A stretch of DNA of 64,000 nt from Polyangiaceae bacterium. Its GTDB lineage: Bacteria > Myxococcota_A > Polyangia > Polyangiales > Polyangiaceae. Positions 31,620 to 42,139 of the stretch are shown here, piece after piece. The notes beneath the pieces are model-generated. The model was not told the origin of the DNA and searched no databases. It was given only the letters and a program-made list of their open reading frames with translations. Made by a program: the position numbers and the translations under genes. How positions within the stretch are numbered: the first letter of the stretch is position 1; each line of letters opens with the position of its first letter. The stretch is from contig JABTUA010000001.1 in the NCBI GenBank assembly GCA_015075635.1, positions 3,038,001 through 3,102,000 on the forward strand, read 5' to 3'.

Positions 31620-32221
31620 GCGACGTCCGCGCGCTCCCGGTCTCGGCCGCCCACGGCGCGGGCCTCGCCGCGCTGTTCGAGCGCACGGGCTCGCCCTGCT
31701 TCTGCCGCTGGTGGCACTTCGACGGCGACAAGAACGCCTGGCTCGATCGCTGCGCGAATCGTCCAAACGAGAGCCGCGACGAGCTCGCCCGAGCGCTCGC
31801 GAGCGGCAGCGACGAAGCGCGCGGCGTGGTCGCGGTGGACGCGGACGGTCAGGTCGTGGGCTGGATGAAATGCTCACCGGCCAGCGCCGTGTCGAAGCTC
31901 TTCGAGCAGCGCTTGTACAAGGGGCTGCCCTGCCTGAGCGAAGATCGCAGTCGGGTCTGGGTGGTGGGCTGCTTCTTGATCGACGAGGCCTGGCGGCGCC
32001 GCAAAGTGGCGGGTGCGCTGCTCGATGCTGGGCTCGAGCTGGCCAAGAGCGCGGGCGCCCGGAGCCTCACGGCCTTCCCGCGACGCGCCGAGGGCGTGCC
32101 GCCGGAGCAGCTCTGGACCGGACCCTTCGAGCTCTACGTCGCCCGGGGCTTTCGCGTCGTGAACGACTTCGCGCCGTATCCGGTGCTGCGCTTCGACTTC
32201 CCGGCGGGGTCCGGCGCGTGA
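31616..32221 (+). CDS. GNAT family acetyltransferase
   Basis: This 201-residue protein starts at GTG 31616, overlapping the gatA stop. The N-terminal [20 protein letters not shown] is a Cys/Trp-rich block seen in one GNAT subgroup. The acetyl-CoA site is [35 protein letters not shown] (about residues 116-150), although the usual R/QxxGxG/A loop is modified to [18 protein letters not shown] is the C-terminal GNAT motif. The substrate is unknown. The coupling to gatCA is probably positional. Confidence 0.75.
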   Translation: MSDVRALPVSAAHGAGLAALFERTGSPCFCRWWHFDGDKNAWLDRCANRPNESRDELARALASGSDEARGVVAVDADGQVVGWMKCSPASAVSKLFEQRLYKGLPCLSEDRSRVWVVGCFLIDEAWRRRKVAGALLDAGLELAKSAGARSLTAFPRRAEGVPPEQLWTGPFELYVARGFRVVNDFAPYPVLRFDFPAGSGA

Positions 32222-33408
32222 GGCGGCTCTGGCTCTGGGCGCTCGCCTCGCTCGTGCTCCCCGGCTGTCAGCGCTGCTCCTCCAAGACCGCGGCGCGCGA
32301 CGCCGGCGAGGCGCCGCTGGCCGTCGGCACGCCGGCGCGGGCCGCGGCTCCCGCGATGCGACCGCTGGACACGCCGCAGGGCTACGGCCTACCGAGCGGC
32401 TGCCGATTTGACGGCAAGGTGGAGAGAGCCCAGCTGCCGGAGGGTCGCACGCGCTTCGTCGCCGCGCGCGCGACGCTCGACGCGCTCGCGCTGGCCCATG
32501 GCCAGACCGCGGTGACGTCGGCGGGCTTCGTCGACCTCGCGACCCGCGCCGTGAGCGACGCACCCTGGGCCGAGCTCGAGGCGCCGCCGCTGATGGAGCG
32601 CGGGCGCGCGGGCTGGCTCGCCGCCTGGCTCGACTCGACGGCGCTCGGCACGCGGCGCGCGCTCCTTTGGCGCGGCGGAGCCAGCGCCGAGGTGCTCGCC
32701 GAGGGCGACCAGCTCGAGCTCTCCGACGTCGCCTGTGCGGGCGACGACTGCGCGATCCTCGCGAGCCTGGTGCGGAGCGCCGCGGCTCCCGGCGCGAGCT
32801 GGCTCGCGGGCAAGGCGGGCGCGCCGGCGAGCAGCTGGCGGCGCACCGACCTGGACCTCGGCGGAGACGAGCCCTGGCTGCCTTTGGCCATCGCCGGGCT
32901 CGCGGAAGGCGGCGCCGGTTGGGCGGCGCTGTCGAGCGGCAAGCACGTGGCGCTCTTCTCGGTGAACGCCGAGCGCGCCGAAAAGAAGCAGGTGCTCGAC
33001 GCGCCCCACGGCGCCTACGACGCCACGCTCGGCCCGGAGCCGCTGGTGATCGTCCCCGGCGATCGCATCGACCGCCCGTGCGGCGCCGAGGAGTTCCCCG
33101 TCGTCGTGCTCGGCTCGGGCGGGCAGCGTCACGAGCTGCGCACGCCGGCGCCGCCGGAGAGCGTGATCGCGCGCCCGCTCGCCCACGGCGCGCTGGTGGC
33201 CTGGGTCGCGCCGGTGAGCTGCCAGCTCCAGGAGCGACGCGTGGTCTACCTCACTCGTCTCGACCCGAGCGGTGCCCCGGCGTCGAGCCCGATGGCCGTC
33301 GCGGACGCCACCGGCTTCGCCCTCGCCACGCGCGGGGACCAGCTCTCGCTCTGGCTGATCTCGGGCCAGGAGCTGTCCTGGGTGCGGGCGCGCTGCCCGA
33401 AGGGCTAG
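32218..33408 (+). CDS. Lipoprotein of unknown function
   Basis: This 396-residue protein starts at GTG 32218, overlapping the previous stop. [16 protein letters not shown] is a lipoprotein signal with Cys17. The body has repeated short beta-strand motifs (VSDVACAGDDCAIL, GVVSL-like turns, LLWRGGASAEVLAEGD) that suggest a beta-propeller built from about 50-residue blades, with two conserved Cys pairs. No family is recognised. It ends in the tetranucleotide CTAG, which also supplies the stop of the convergent kinase. Confidence 0.65.
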   Translation: MRRLWLWALASLVLPGCQRCSSKTAARDAGEAPLAVGTPARAAAPAMRPLDTPQGYGLPSGCRFDGKVERAQLPEGRTRFVAARATLDALALAHGQTAVTSAGFVDLATRAVSDAPWAELEAPPLMERGRAGWLAAWLDSTALGTRRALLWRGGASAEVLAEGDQLELSDVACAGDDCAILASLVRSAAAPGASWLAGKAGAPASSWRRTDLDLGGDEPWLPLAIAGLAEGGAGWAALSSGKHVALFSVNAERAEKKQVLDAPHGAYDATLGPEPLVIVPGDRIDRPCGAEEFPVVVLGSGGQRHELRTPAPPESVIARPLAHGALVAWVAPVSCQLQERRVVYLTRLDPSGAPASSPMAVADATGFALATRGDQLSLWLISGQELSWVRARCPKG

Positions 33409-35393
33409 CCTCTCGTCCAGCCCGGCGCGACCAGCAGCCCCGCGGACAGGCCGATGAACAGCGCGCGCGCGGTCACCGCCGGCGAAACGCCGGTCAGCGC
33501 GAGGCGCTCGGTCAGCTCTCCGATCGAGCGCGTGCCCGGCGCGGCGGCGAGCACCAGCGACTCCTCCGCGTCGAGACCGAGCGCGTCGAGCTCGATGGGC
33601 GGAGCAGGGTGGAGCGCCAGCGGCGCCAGGCCGATGGCCGCGAGCGCGTCTTCCACGTGACGCGGGGCGAGACGCTCGCGCACCAGGCGCGTCACCCACA
33701 CCGCCGGTGAGCGCGCGGGCGGGACGACCTCGTGACCCGGGCGCTCGCCTCTGCCGAAGCTCACGTCGCCACCCGACCAGCTCCCGAGATCGATGGCGCG
33801 CGCTTCGATCTGCGCGTGCAGCGCGCGCACCAGCGCGGCCGGGCGCAGGTAGCCCCGATCGACCAGCGTGACCCCGAGGTGCTCGCCGCTCGCAGCGGAG
33901 TCGCAGAGCGCCACGCCGAGCTCCTCGGTGCGCACCAGACCCTGAGCGACCAGGCGGCGCCCGAGCAGCTCCTCGCGCTGCGTGCTCGCCACCGTCACCG
34001 GCGCGCCGCCGCGCAGGTAGATGCGCTTCTCGCGCCGCCGGTCCCGCGCGACCAGGAGGCCCGTCGCGCGCTTCGCCGCCAGCGCGTACAGCAGCGACGG
34101 CAAGCCGCTCGGCACGAGCGGCGCCGGCTCCGAGCGCTCCGGCAGCGTGCCGAAGGCGTAGGCGGGTTGGCCCACGATGCGGCCGAGCGCGGCGATCTCG
34201 GAGATGGGCCGCGCGGCGCGCCCGGGCTCGATGACGCGCGCGCTGCCCGGCACACGGCCGGTCACGACGAGCTCGACGAGATCCGCGGGGCCGAGCAGCC
34301 CGACCTCGCGCCCGACGGCCGCCTCGAGGCGGAAGCGCGCGTCCATGTCCGGGACGCGCCCGGGCTCGGTGGGGCGATCGCTCGGCACCGCGCGCAGGCG
34401 CGGCGGCATCGGGATGGTGTCACGCGCCTGGACTGCCGGCCTGACCCCGCTGCCCGGCATGATGCCGAGCTCGGACAGCCAACCCGAGAGCTCGCTGTCG
34501 GACAGGCTCACGCCGGCGGCGCGGGCGACGGCCCGCAGGCTGTCGGCGAACTCGTCCGCGGACGCGAAGCGATCTCGGGGGTGCTTCGCCAGCGCCCGCC
34601 GGAGCATCCCGAGCAGATCGGGCCGCATGCCCTGAGCGTGGCGCTCGAGCACGCCGAGATCCGCGTCGTGGATGCGCGACAAGATCTCGATCTCGCTGCG
34701 CCCCGGGAAGAGCGGGCGAGCCATGAGCATCTCCGCCAGGATGATGGCGACGGTGAACAGGTCGCTGCGCGCGTCGATCTCGCTGCCCAGGGCCTGCTCC
34801 GGCGACATGTAGCCGATCTTGCCCTTGAGCTCGCCGGGGTTCGTGCGCCGGTCGATGAAGTCGCTGCGCACGATGCCGAAGTCGGTCAGCTTGACCTCCC
34901 CGGCGCGACCGAGCAGCACGTTCCCGGGGGACACGTCCCGGTGCACGATGCCCAAAGGTCGCCCGCGGTCGTCTCGGGCGGCGTGCGCGAACGACAGCGC
35001 CCGGAGCACCTCGTGAGTGATGAACAGCGCAGCGCCGAGGGGCACCCGTTCGCCGCGAGCCGCCACGGCGCGCAACAGCTTCGCGCAGGAGACGCCCTCG
35101 ACGTACTCCATGGCCATGAACAGCTCGCCGTCTTCCTCGCCGAAGTCCACGACCTGCACGATGTTCGGGTGCGCGAGCGCAGCGCAGATCCGAGCCTCGT
35201 CGCAGAACATCGAGACGAAGTGCGGATCGCGGGCGAGCTGCGGCAGGATGCGCTTGATGGCGAAGCGCTTACTGAAACCCCGCGGCCCGGCCCGGCGCGC
35301 GATGTAGACCTCCGCCATGCCGCCCGAGCCGAGGCGCTCCCCGAGCTCGTACGGGCCGAGGCGCTGGCCTCTGGCGGCGGGCAGCTCTGCCAT
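33405..35393 (-). CDS. Ser/Thr kinase fused to a DUF4388-like domain
   Basis: This 662-residue protein has a kinase domain at residues 10-290: GERLGSGGMAEVYIAR, FAIKRI, HRDVSPGN (about 150-157), DFGIVRSD and KIGYMSPEQ. The catalytic-loop Lys is Ser (HRDVSPxN), as in many myxobacterial kinases. After a linker comes a DUF4388-like region at about 420-515 (SLLYALAAKRATGLLVA...KRIYLRGGAPVTVASTQREELLGRRLVAQGLV), followed by another helical half. It has no transmembrane segment, so it is cytosolic. TAGGTT (35401-35406) lies 7 nt before the ATG. It shares four bases with the convergent lipoprotein gene. Confidence 0.82.
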   Translation of the reverse strand: MAELPAARGQRLGPYELGERLGSGGMAEVYIARRAGPRGFSKRFAIKRILPQLARDPHFVSMFCDEARICAALAHPNIVQVVDFGEEDGELFMAMEYVEGVSCAKLLRAVAARGERVPLGAALFITHEVLRALSFAHAARDDRGRPLGIVHRDVSPGNVLLGRAGEVKLTDFGIVRSDFIDRRTNPGELKGKIGYMSPEQALGSEIDARSDLFTVAIILAEMLMARPLFPGRSEIEILSRIHDADLGVLERHAQGMRPDLLGMLRRALAKHPRDRFASADEFADSLRAVARAAGVSLSDSELSGWLSELGIMPGSGVRPAVQARDTIPMPPRLRAVPSDRPTEPGRVPDMDARFRLEAAVGREVGLLGPADLVELVVTGRVPGSARVIEPGRAARPISEIAALGRIVGQPAYAFGTLPERSEPAPLVPSGLPSLLYALAAKRATGLLVARDRRREKRIYLRGGAPVTVASTQREELLGRRLVAQGLVRTEELGVALCDSAASGEHLGVTLVDRGYLRPAALVRALHAQIEARAIDLGSWSGGDVSFGRGERPGHEVVPPARSPAVWVTRLVRERLAPRHVEDALAAIGLAPLALHPAPPIELDALGLDAEESLVLAAAPGTRSIGELTERLALTGVSPAVTARALFIGLSAGLLVAPGWTRG

Positions 35394-35507
35394 GATCGAA
35401 AACCTACCAGACGCGCGTTCCTGGCGCCCCTCGGATTGTTCGTCCGTGGTTTTCCCGGCCGCGCAGCCGAGGCGAGACGGGAGGTCCCACTTTCGCGCAG
35501 GTTCGAT

Positions 35508-35513
35508 TACCGT
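35508..35513 (+). promoter_or_regulatory. TANNNT box before the epimerase gene
   Basis: TACCGT ends 9 nt before the ATG at 35523. A divergent TAGGTT box (35401-35406) serves the kinase on the other strand. Confidence 0.38.
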
Positions 35514-35522
35514 GTCGGTCCG

Positions 35523-36614
35523 ATGGCCCGAGGCCGCCGCAAGAACGCGAGCAAACCGGCTCGCACCGACACGAGCGCTCCCGCTCCGGCTGTCGCCCAG
35601 AGCCGCGCCGTGACCCGGCCCAGCCCGGCGACGCACTCCGTCGCAGTCACGGGCGCCTGCTCGTTCTTGGGCAAGAACCTGATCGGCCTGCTGGAAGAGG
35701 ACGAGCGAGTCGGTCGCATCGTCAGCCTCGACATCGAGCGCCCCACGACCGCCGGGCAGAAGACCCGGGTCTATGACGTGGATCTGACCCAACCCACCGC
35801 CGAGGAGCGGACCGCCGAGATCCTCGCCGCCGAGCGCGTGGACGTCGTCGTTCACCTCGCCTTCCTGGCCTCGCCGACCCACGCCACGGCTTGGGCCCAC
35901 GAGCTCGAGAGCGTCGGCACCATGCACGTGCTCAACGCTTGTCGTCGCAGTGAGGTGCAGAAGCTGGTGATGTGGAGCCAGACCGTGCTCTACGGCGCAC
36001 ACCCCACCAACCCGAATTTCCTCTCCGAGCGCCACCCGCTCAGGGCGCGGCGCGAGGACCCGTTCTTCGCCGACAAGATCGAAGCGGAGAACGAGGCGCT
36101 GCGCTTCGGCAAGCCGGGGAAAGGCCGCGTGGTCACCGTGCTCCGCACCGCGCCCATCCTCGGCCCCACGGTCAAGAACTACGTCACGCAGTACCTGAGC
36201 CGGCGCTTGGTCCCCACGGTGCTGGGCTTCGACCCGCTGATGCAGTTCGTGCACGAAGCCGACGCCGTCGCCGCGTTCAAGCTGGCCGTGGACCACGACG
36301 TTCCCGGCGTGTTCAACATCGTGGCCGACGGCGTGCTGCCGCTGTCCACGGTGGTGAAGTTGGCGGGTCGCATGGCGCTGCCGCTGCCGCGTCCGCTCGC
36401 CACCCCGCTGGTCAACGCGCTCTGGCTGGCGCACCTGTCGGAAGCGCCGCCGGCGCTCTTGGACTACCTGCAGTACCTGTGCGTGGCCGACGGCGCCCAA
36501 GCCGAGCGTGCGATGGGTTTTTCACCGGTCTACACCACACGTGAGGCCGTGATCGACTACGCGAGCGCACAGCACCTGCGCGACGTGAGACTCTTGTCGG
36601 AGACCCCCGCGTGA
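35523..36614 (+). CDS. NAD-dependent epimerase/dehydratase
   Basis: This 363-residue SDR has a basic, Ala/Pro-rich leader of about 40 residues and then SVAVTGACSFLGKNLIGLLEED, the NAD-binding loop. VVVHLAFLASPTHA and VQKLVMWSQTVLYGAHPTNPNFLSE follow. The active-site Tyr of the YxxxK motif is not obvious; FFADKIEAENEALRF occupies that place, with Lys but Asp in the Tyr-side position, so catalysis is uncertain. It overlaps the acyltransferase gene by four bases (GTGA). Together they suggest a lipid or sugar-lipid modification pathway. Confidence 0.72.
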   Translation: MARGRRKNASKPARTDTSAPAPAVAQSRAVTRPSPATHSVAVTGACSFLGKNLIGLLEEDERVGRIVSLDIERPTTAGQKTRVYDVDLTQPTAEERTAEILAAERVDVVVHLAFLASPTHATAWAHELESVGTMHVLNACRRSEVQKLVMWSQTVLYGAHPTNPNFLSERHPLRARREDPFFADKIEAENEALRFGKPGKGRVVTVLRTAPILGPTVKNYVTQYLSRRLVPTVLGFDPLMQFVHEADAVAAFKLAVDHDVPGVFNIVADGVLPLSTVVKLAGRMALPLPRPLATPLVNALWLAHLSEAPPALLDYLQYLCVADGAQAERAMGFSPVYTTREAVIDYASAQHLRDVRLLSETPA

Positions 36615-37870
36615 GCATCCGAGGCAAGACGCCCAAGCCCAAGACGGCCACTCGCAAGCGCCCGAGCGCGAAGCCCCGGACCAAGAAGACGGCGGCGCGC
36701 GGGCGCACGCGCGGCGCGCAGAGCCCCGAGTCCGTCGACGAGAGCGAGCTCGGCATCGGCTCGCGTATGGTCCCGCCGAACACCGACTGGGAAGAGCCGA
36801 GCGGGGGTCGCGCCGCGCGCTCGCGCACGCCCGCGGCGGACGGCGACGTGGAGGAGCAGATCCGCGCGCTCGAGGCGCGCCTCGACGGTCTGATCCGCGG
36901 GGCGAGCGAGGAGCCCCCGGCGCCGACGTTGCGCGAGCAGGTCGAGAGCGTGGCGCACGAGATGGCGTCACGGCTGAGCGTCCCGGTGGAGCCGCCGGGG
37001 AGCGGCGAAGGCGTGGGCGAGGCCGTGCGCGAGCTGATGTCGAGCGACTACTACCTCAGGCAATGGGGCCGCCTCGGCCTGCGCCACCGCGCCGAGGACG
37101 TCGACGACTTCGGGCTCGATCCGAAGTACGAGGCGCGCCTGACGCCGCTGCTCGATTTCCTCTACCAGCGCTATTTCCGCGTGGAGACCGAGGGCGTCGC
37201 GCAGATCCCCGCGGAGGGCCGCTGCCTGGTCGTCGCCAACCACTCCGGCACCTTGCCGCTCGACGGCATGATGCTGCGCGCGGCGGTGCGGCTGGAGCAC
37301 GCTTCGGGCCGCGAGCTGCGCTGGCTCGCGGAAGACTTCATCTACTACCTGCCTTTCCTGGGCGCCTTCATGAACCGCATCGGCGCAGTGCGCGCCTGCC
37401 AGGAGAACGCCGAGAGGCTGCTCGGCAAGGGCAGCTTGGTCGCGGTGTTCCCCGAGGGTGTGAAGGGCATCGGCAAGCTCTACCGCGAGCGCTACAAGCT
37501 CCAGCGCTTCGGGCGCGGCGGTTTCATCCGCTTGGCGCTGCGCACGCAGACGCCGGTCGTGCCTTGCGCCATCGTCGGCGCCGAGGAGGCGAGCCCCTTG
37601 CTGTACCGGGTGGAGGGCTTGTCCAAGCTGTTCGGCGTGCCCTACCTGCCGGTGACGCCGACCTTCCCCGCCCTCGGACCGCTGGGTCTCCTGCCGGCGC
37701 CGACCAAGTGGCACATCAGCTTCGGAGAGCCGATGTTCTTCGAAGGCTACGGCCCGGAGGCCGCCGACGATCACGTGCTGGTCGGGCGGCTCTCGGAGCG
37801 CGTGCGCGCCACGATTCAGCGCCTGGTCGACGCGGGAGTCGCGCGACGTCAGAGCGTTTGGCTCGGTTGA
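36611..37870 (+). CDS. PlsC-like lysophospholipid acyltransferase
   Basis: This 419-residue protein has an N-terminal basic, Lys/Arg-rich extension of about 50 residues and a helical linker. The acyltransferase core is CLVVANHSGTLPLDGMMLRAA (about residues 210-230), FLGAFMNRIGAVRA, VAVFPEGVKGIGK and PVVPCAIVGAEEA. The NHxxxxxxDG and FPEG motifs match the 1-acyl-glycerol-phosphate acyltransferase family and related acyl chain transferases. It starts with GTG 36611 coupled to the epimerase gene and lies 6 bp before truB. The exact acceptor is unknown. Confidence 0.8.
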   Translation: MSIRGKTPKPKTATRKRPSAKPRTKKTAARGRTRGAQSPESVDESELGIGSRMVPPNTDWEEPSGGRAARSRTPAADGDVEEQIRALEARLDGLIRGASEEPPAPTLREQVESVAHEMASRLSVPVEPPGSGEGVGEAVRELMSSDYYLRQWGRLGLRHRAEDVDDFGLDPKYEARLTPLLDFLYQRYFRVETEGVAQIPAEGRCLVVANHSGTLPLDGMMLRAAVRLEHASGRELRWLAEDFIYYLPFLGAFMNRIGAVRACQENAERLLGKGSLVAVFPEGVKGIGKLYRERYKLQRFGRGGFIRLALRTQTPVVPCAIVGAEEASPLLYRVEGLSKLFGVPYLPVTPTFPALGPLGLLPAPTKWHISFGEPMFFEGYGPEAADDHVLVGRLSERVRATIQRLVDAGVARRQSVWLG

Positions 37871-37876
37871 GTCGCC

Positions 37877-38752
37877 GTGCACGGCGTGCTGGTCGTCGAC
37901 AAACCGAGCGGGCCCACCAGCCACGACGTGGTCGCGCGCGCGCGCCGGCTCTACGGCACCCGTGAGGTCGGTCACGCCGGAACGCTCGACCCGATGGCGA
38001 GCGGCGTCTTGGTGTTGATGTTCGGGCAGGCCTGCAAGCTGAGCGCGTACCTGACGGCGCTCGCGAAGCGCTACCGCGCCGAGGTGAGCTTCGGCTCGAG
38101 CACGGACAGCCTCGACGCGACGGGCCAGGTCACCGAGCGGCGCGAGCTGGGCCCCGGGTGGCTCGACCCGGACGCCCTCGAGGGCGCGCTCTCGGCGGAG
38201 CGCGCGCGCGAGCTGCAAGTGCCGCCCGCGGTCAGCGCCGTTCAAGTCGGCGGCGAGCGCGCGTACCGCGCCGCGCGCCGCGGGCAGAGCCTGAGCTTGC
38301 CCGCCCGCCCGGTGCGCGTCGCGGAGCTCACGCTGCACGGCGCGAGCGACGAGCGCCTGAGCCTCGAGCTCGAGGTGTCGAAGGGCTACTACGTCCGCGC
38401 GCTGGCGCGAGATCTGGGCGACGCGCTGGGGGTGCCGGCGCACCTCTCGGCGCTCCGGCGGCTCGCGAGCGGCGCGTTCACGCTGGCCGACGCGGTGGCC
38501 TGGCCGCGGGACACGGTGGCCCCGCTGATGCCGACCGCGACGGCTGCGCGCCGCGCCCTGCCCTGCGCCACTCTGACCGGCGAAGGCGTCGCGCGTGCGC
38601 GGACCGGGCGCGCGCTCGACGCGAGCCACTTCACCGAAGTCCCTGCCGGCGAGGCGGTGACGGCTTGGATGAGCGAAGCCGGTGAGCTGGTGGCGCTCGG
38701 CTCCGAGACCGCGCCCGGCGAGTACCGCGTGTTGCGCGGGTTTCAGGCTTGA
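37877..38752 (+). CDS. truB: tRNA pseudouridine(55) synthase
   Basis: This 291-residue enzyme makes pseudouridine at position 55 of tRNA. The N-terminal GVLVVDKPSGPTSHDVVARARRL is the TruB signature, and GHAGTLDPMASGVLVLMFGQACKL holds the catalytic Asp. SVSKGYYVRALARDLGDALG-like sequence (about residues 167-186) and the C-terminal PUA-like region follow. It starts with GTG 37877. Its 3' end overlaps the convergent unknown gene by ten bases. Confidence 0.93.
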   Translation: MHGVLVVDKPSGPTSHDVVARARRLYGTREVGHAGTLDPMASGVLVLMFGQACKLSAYLTALAKRYRAEVSFGSSTDSLDATGQVTERRELGPGWLDPDALEGALSAERARELQVPPAVSAVQVGGERAYRAARRGQSLSLPARPVRVAELTLHGASDERLSLELEVSKGYYVRALARDLGDALGVPAHLSALRRLASGAFTLADAVAWPRDTVAPLMPTATAARRALPCATLTGEGVARARTGRALDASHFTEVPAGEAVTAWMSEAGELVALGSETAPGEYRVLRGFQA

Positions 38753-39363
38753 CGGAGCGAGAAGCCCTTGTCACCCAGGCGCTGGCTGATGCGCGCGGTG
38801 AACTCCTCTGCGGCACGAGGGTCGGCGCCTTCGATCTCCAGCGTCAGCTCGCTTCCGTCGGCGTGAACGAGCAGCGTCGCGCCGGCCAACGAGCCTGCCC
38901 CGAGCTCGATGCGCGCGCTCCCGCGCCGGCCGTTGCCCCCCCAGGACAGGCGCTTGACCAGGCGGTCGAGCAGGAGCTCGTCGGGAGGGCTGAGGGGGCT
39001 CGGCGGCGCCGCGGCTGGCGCGGGCTCGGCGCCGCGCACCAGCGGTTGGGCGAGGGTGCGGGCCATGGGGTCGAGCACGTCGATGGGGGCGGAGCGCGGT
39101 TGGGGGACGTCCAGCGGGGGGTCGGGCTCCCCGGCCGCGCGGGCGCCCCGCTCGCGCGGCGGCTCGGGGTGCGCCGGCGGAGGGAGGGCCGGCGACGGGG
39201 GCGTCAGCGGAGGGAGGGCCGGCGACGAAGCCCCCGCCCGGCCCAGGCCGGGGGCCAAGAGCGTCCGGAACTCCTGTGCAATTCTCTTGGCTCGAGGCGG
39301 CGTGGGGAGCGGCTTGGGTGGGACCGGAGGGCGGCGCGGGGCGGGAGGTCCAGGTCGGGTCAC
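38743..39363 (-). CDS. Pro-rich unknown protein with a conserved C-terminus
   Basis: This 206-residue protein is very Pro/Ala/Arg-rich for its first 130 residues, apparently disordered. It ends in a compact domain RRGSARIELGAGSLAGATLLVHADGSELTLEIEGAD...ISQRLGDKGFSLR. That block has the strand-turn pattern of the C-terminal domain of type III-secretion or flagellar FliK/HpaP-like proteins, but no secretion genes are nearby, so this is only a resemblance. The proposed start is GTG 39363. It is convergent with truB (10-bp overlap). Confidence 0.55.
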   Translation of the reverse strand: MTRPGPPAPRRPPVPPKPLPTPPRAKRIAQEFRTLLAPGLGRAGASSPALPPLTPPSPALPPPAHPEPPRERGARAAGEPDPPLDVPQPRSAPIDVLDPMARTLAQPLVRGAEPAPAAAPPSPLSPPDELLLDRLVKRLSWGGNGRRGSARIELGAGSLAGATLLVHADGSELTLEIEGADPRAAEEFTARISQRLGDKGFSLRQA

Positions 39364-39468
39364 GGGCCCCTATCGGCGGGGAGTCGGCCCGGGTTGCGCG
39401 CTTCCCGGGCCCGACGCTAAGGTTGGCCCTGGAGGGGTGCCGGCCAGGTACCCCAGGCGTCCCCGGCA

Positions 39469-40788
<1,320 letters not shown>

Positions 40789-40816
40789 CGCGAGCCGAGA
40801 GTCGTCCGCGTCGAGG

Positions 40817-41935
40817 CTAGGGCCGGCCGACGCCCTTGAGCTTGTCGGCGAGGACGGTGCCCATGTCGATCAGGCCGTCCTTCTCCTGGCCGGGTGTCTT
40901 GTCGCCGCGCAGCACGTCTTCGAGGCCGCGCAGCTCGCGCACCAGCCGGATCTGGATGTCCGAAGGGCACACCGCGTTCTGCGTCTGCGGGTTCACCGGG
41001 ATGATGTACGGCTCGCCCTGCTTGGCCTTGGTCGGATCGCCGCTGGAGTAGCGCTTGAGCGTGAAGGTCTTGCCGCCCTGAGCGAGCTTGAAGTCTTCCG
41101 GCCACTTGAAGTTCTTGTCGTCCTTCTTCGCGACCAGGAAGGGCTCCGGCAGAGGCTGCATGCTCATCCAGGGACCGCCGGGGCCGTTCTCGATGTAGGT
41201 CCCCCAGCGCACCTTCGGCGTGGTCTGCTGCGCGAGCAGGTCTTCGATGGCGGGCTTGGCGCTGGTGAGCAGGCTGCGGATCTTGTCCTTGCCCTCGTTG
41301 GCCTCGTGCGCGCCGCTGGCGAAGCTGATCAGCATCGTCACGATCTCGGCCTTGAAGCGGCCGATGCCCTTGCCGGTGAGGTTCGCGCCCTTGAACGGAA
41401 TGTCGATGGCGCCGAGCTTCTGCACCTCTTCGTCGGGGTACTTGCTGTCTTTCAGCTTGGCTTGTGCGCTCTTCAGCACCTCCGCGAGCTCGTCGATCTT
41501 GCTGGACGCGTCCTCTACTTCTTTGGCCAGCTCCTCGGCGCCGGTGACCGCGGCCTCGGCGGCCTTGCCGCGCTCGACACCACCACCGAGAGCGTAGCCG
41601 AGCAGGCCGCCGACCATGGCGGTGACCGCCGCGAGCACCGCGATCTTCGCGCGCCCCTTCTTCTGAGCCGCGACGACCTCTTCGGTCATCTCGATCTTGA
41701 TCGCCTGCGGCTCGGCGCGCGCCGGAGCCTGGTCCGCGTGGATCGCGGAGTAGGGGTTGGAGGCGTCGATCTGCGGGCGCGCCGGCTGCGACGGCGACGA
41801 GCCGAAGGGCGGCGCCGGAACGGCTGGCTTGGGCAGCCCGACCGGCGGCGGAATGGTCGGGCCGCTCGGTGCGCTGACGGTCTTCTTCCCGAGGCGGGAC
41901 TTGAGGTCGATCTTGGGCTTCTTTTCTTCGGCCAT
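40817..41935 (-). CDS. Single-pass membrane protein of unknown function
   Basis: This 372-residue protein starts MAEEKKPKIDLKSRLGKKTV. An N-terminal Pro/Ala-rich cytoplasmic stretch is followed by one transmembrane helix (AKIAVLAAVTAMVGGLLGYALGGG, about residues 96-119), a coiled-coil (EELAKEVEDASSKIDELAEVLKSAQAKLKD) and an exported C-terminal domain. SRLGKK near the N-terminus recalls a motif found in several myxobacterial membrane proteins that are presumed kinase clients, but this is a weak resemblance. The start is chosen at Met 41935. No family is recognised. Confidence 0.65.
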   Translation of the reverse strand: MAEEKKPKIDLKSRLGKKTVSAPSGPTIPPPVGLPKPAVPAPPFGSSPSQPARPQIDASNPYSAIHADQAPARAEPQAIKIEMTEEVVAAQKKGRAKIAVLAAVTAMVGGLLGYALGGGVERGKAAEAAVTGAEELAKEVEDASSKIDELAEVLKSAQAKLKDSKYPDEEVQKLGAIDIPFKGANLTGKGIGRFKAEIVTMLISFASGAHEANEGKDKIRSLLTSAKPAIEDLLAQQTTPKVRWGTYIENGPGGPWMSMQPLPEPFLVAKKDDKNFKWPEDFKLAQGGKTFTLKRYSSGDPTKAKQGEPYIIPVNPQTQNAVCPSDIQIRLVRELRGLEDVLRGDKTPGQEKDGLIDMGTVLADKLKGVGRP

Positions 41936-42139
41936 TGAACGTGCTCTGGGGCCCTCCGGATCGTACGAATCGCCCGCGCGGAAGGTCGCCGGCACACTAT
42001 CCGGCTCGTTTGTCGCCGGCAAGATTGAACTTGGAAACCGTACGCCGCCGGATGCTTTGGGGTTTACTGGCGGGCGACCGCGGGGCGAAATAGGCGCCCC
42101 CGCGCCGGCCCTCGATGGGGCAGGCTGCGGCGAATCCGG

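Noticed and set aside
35495..35520. GGTTCGATTACC looked like a tRNA T-arm
   Set aside because: No matching acceptor stem, anticodon arm or D-arm could be built around it. The same bases contain the TACCGT box of the epimerase gene.
33405..36500. Kinase frame extending to 36500
   Set aside because: The extra N-terminal part is antisense to the epimerase gene; the kinase begins at the ATG 35393.
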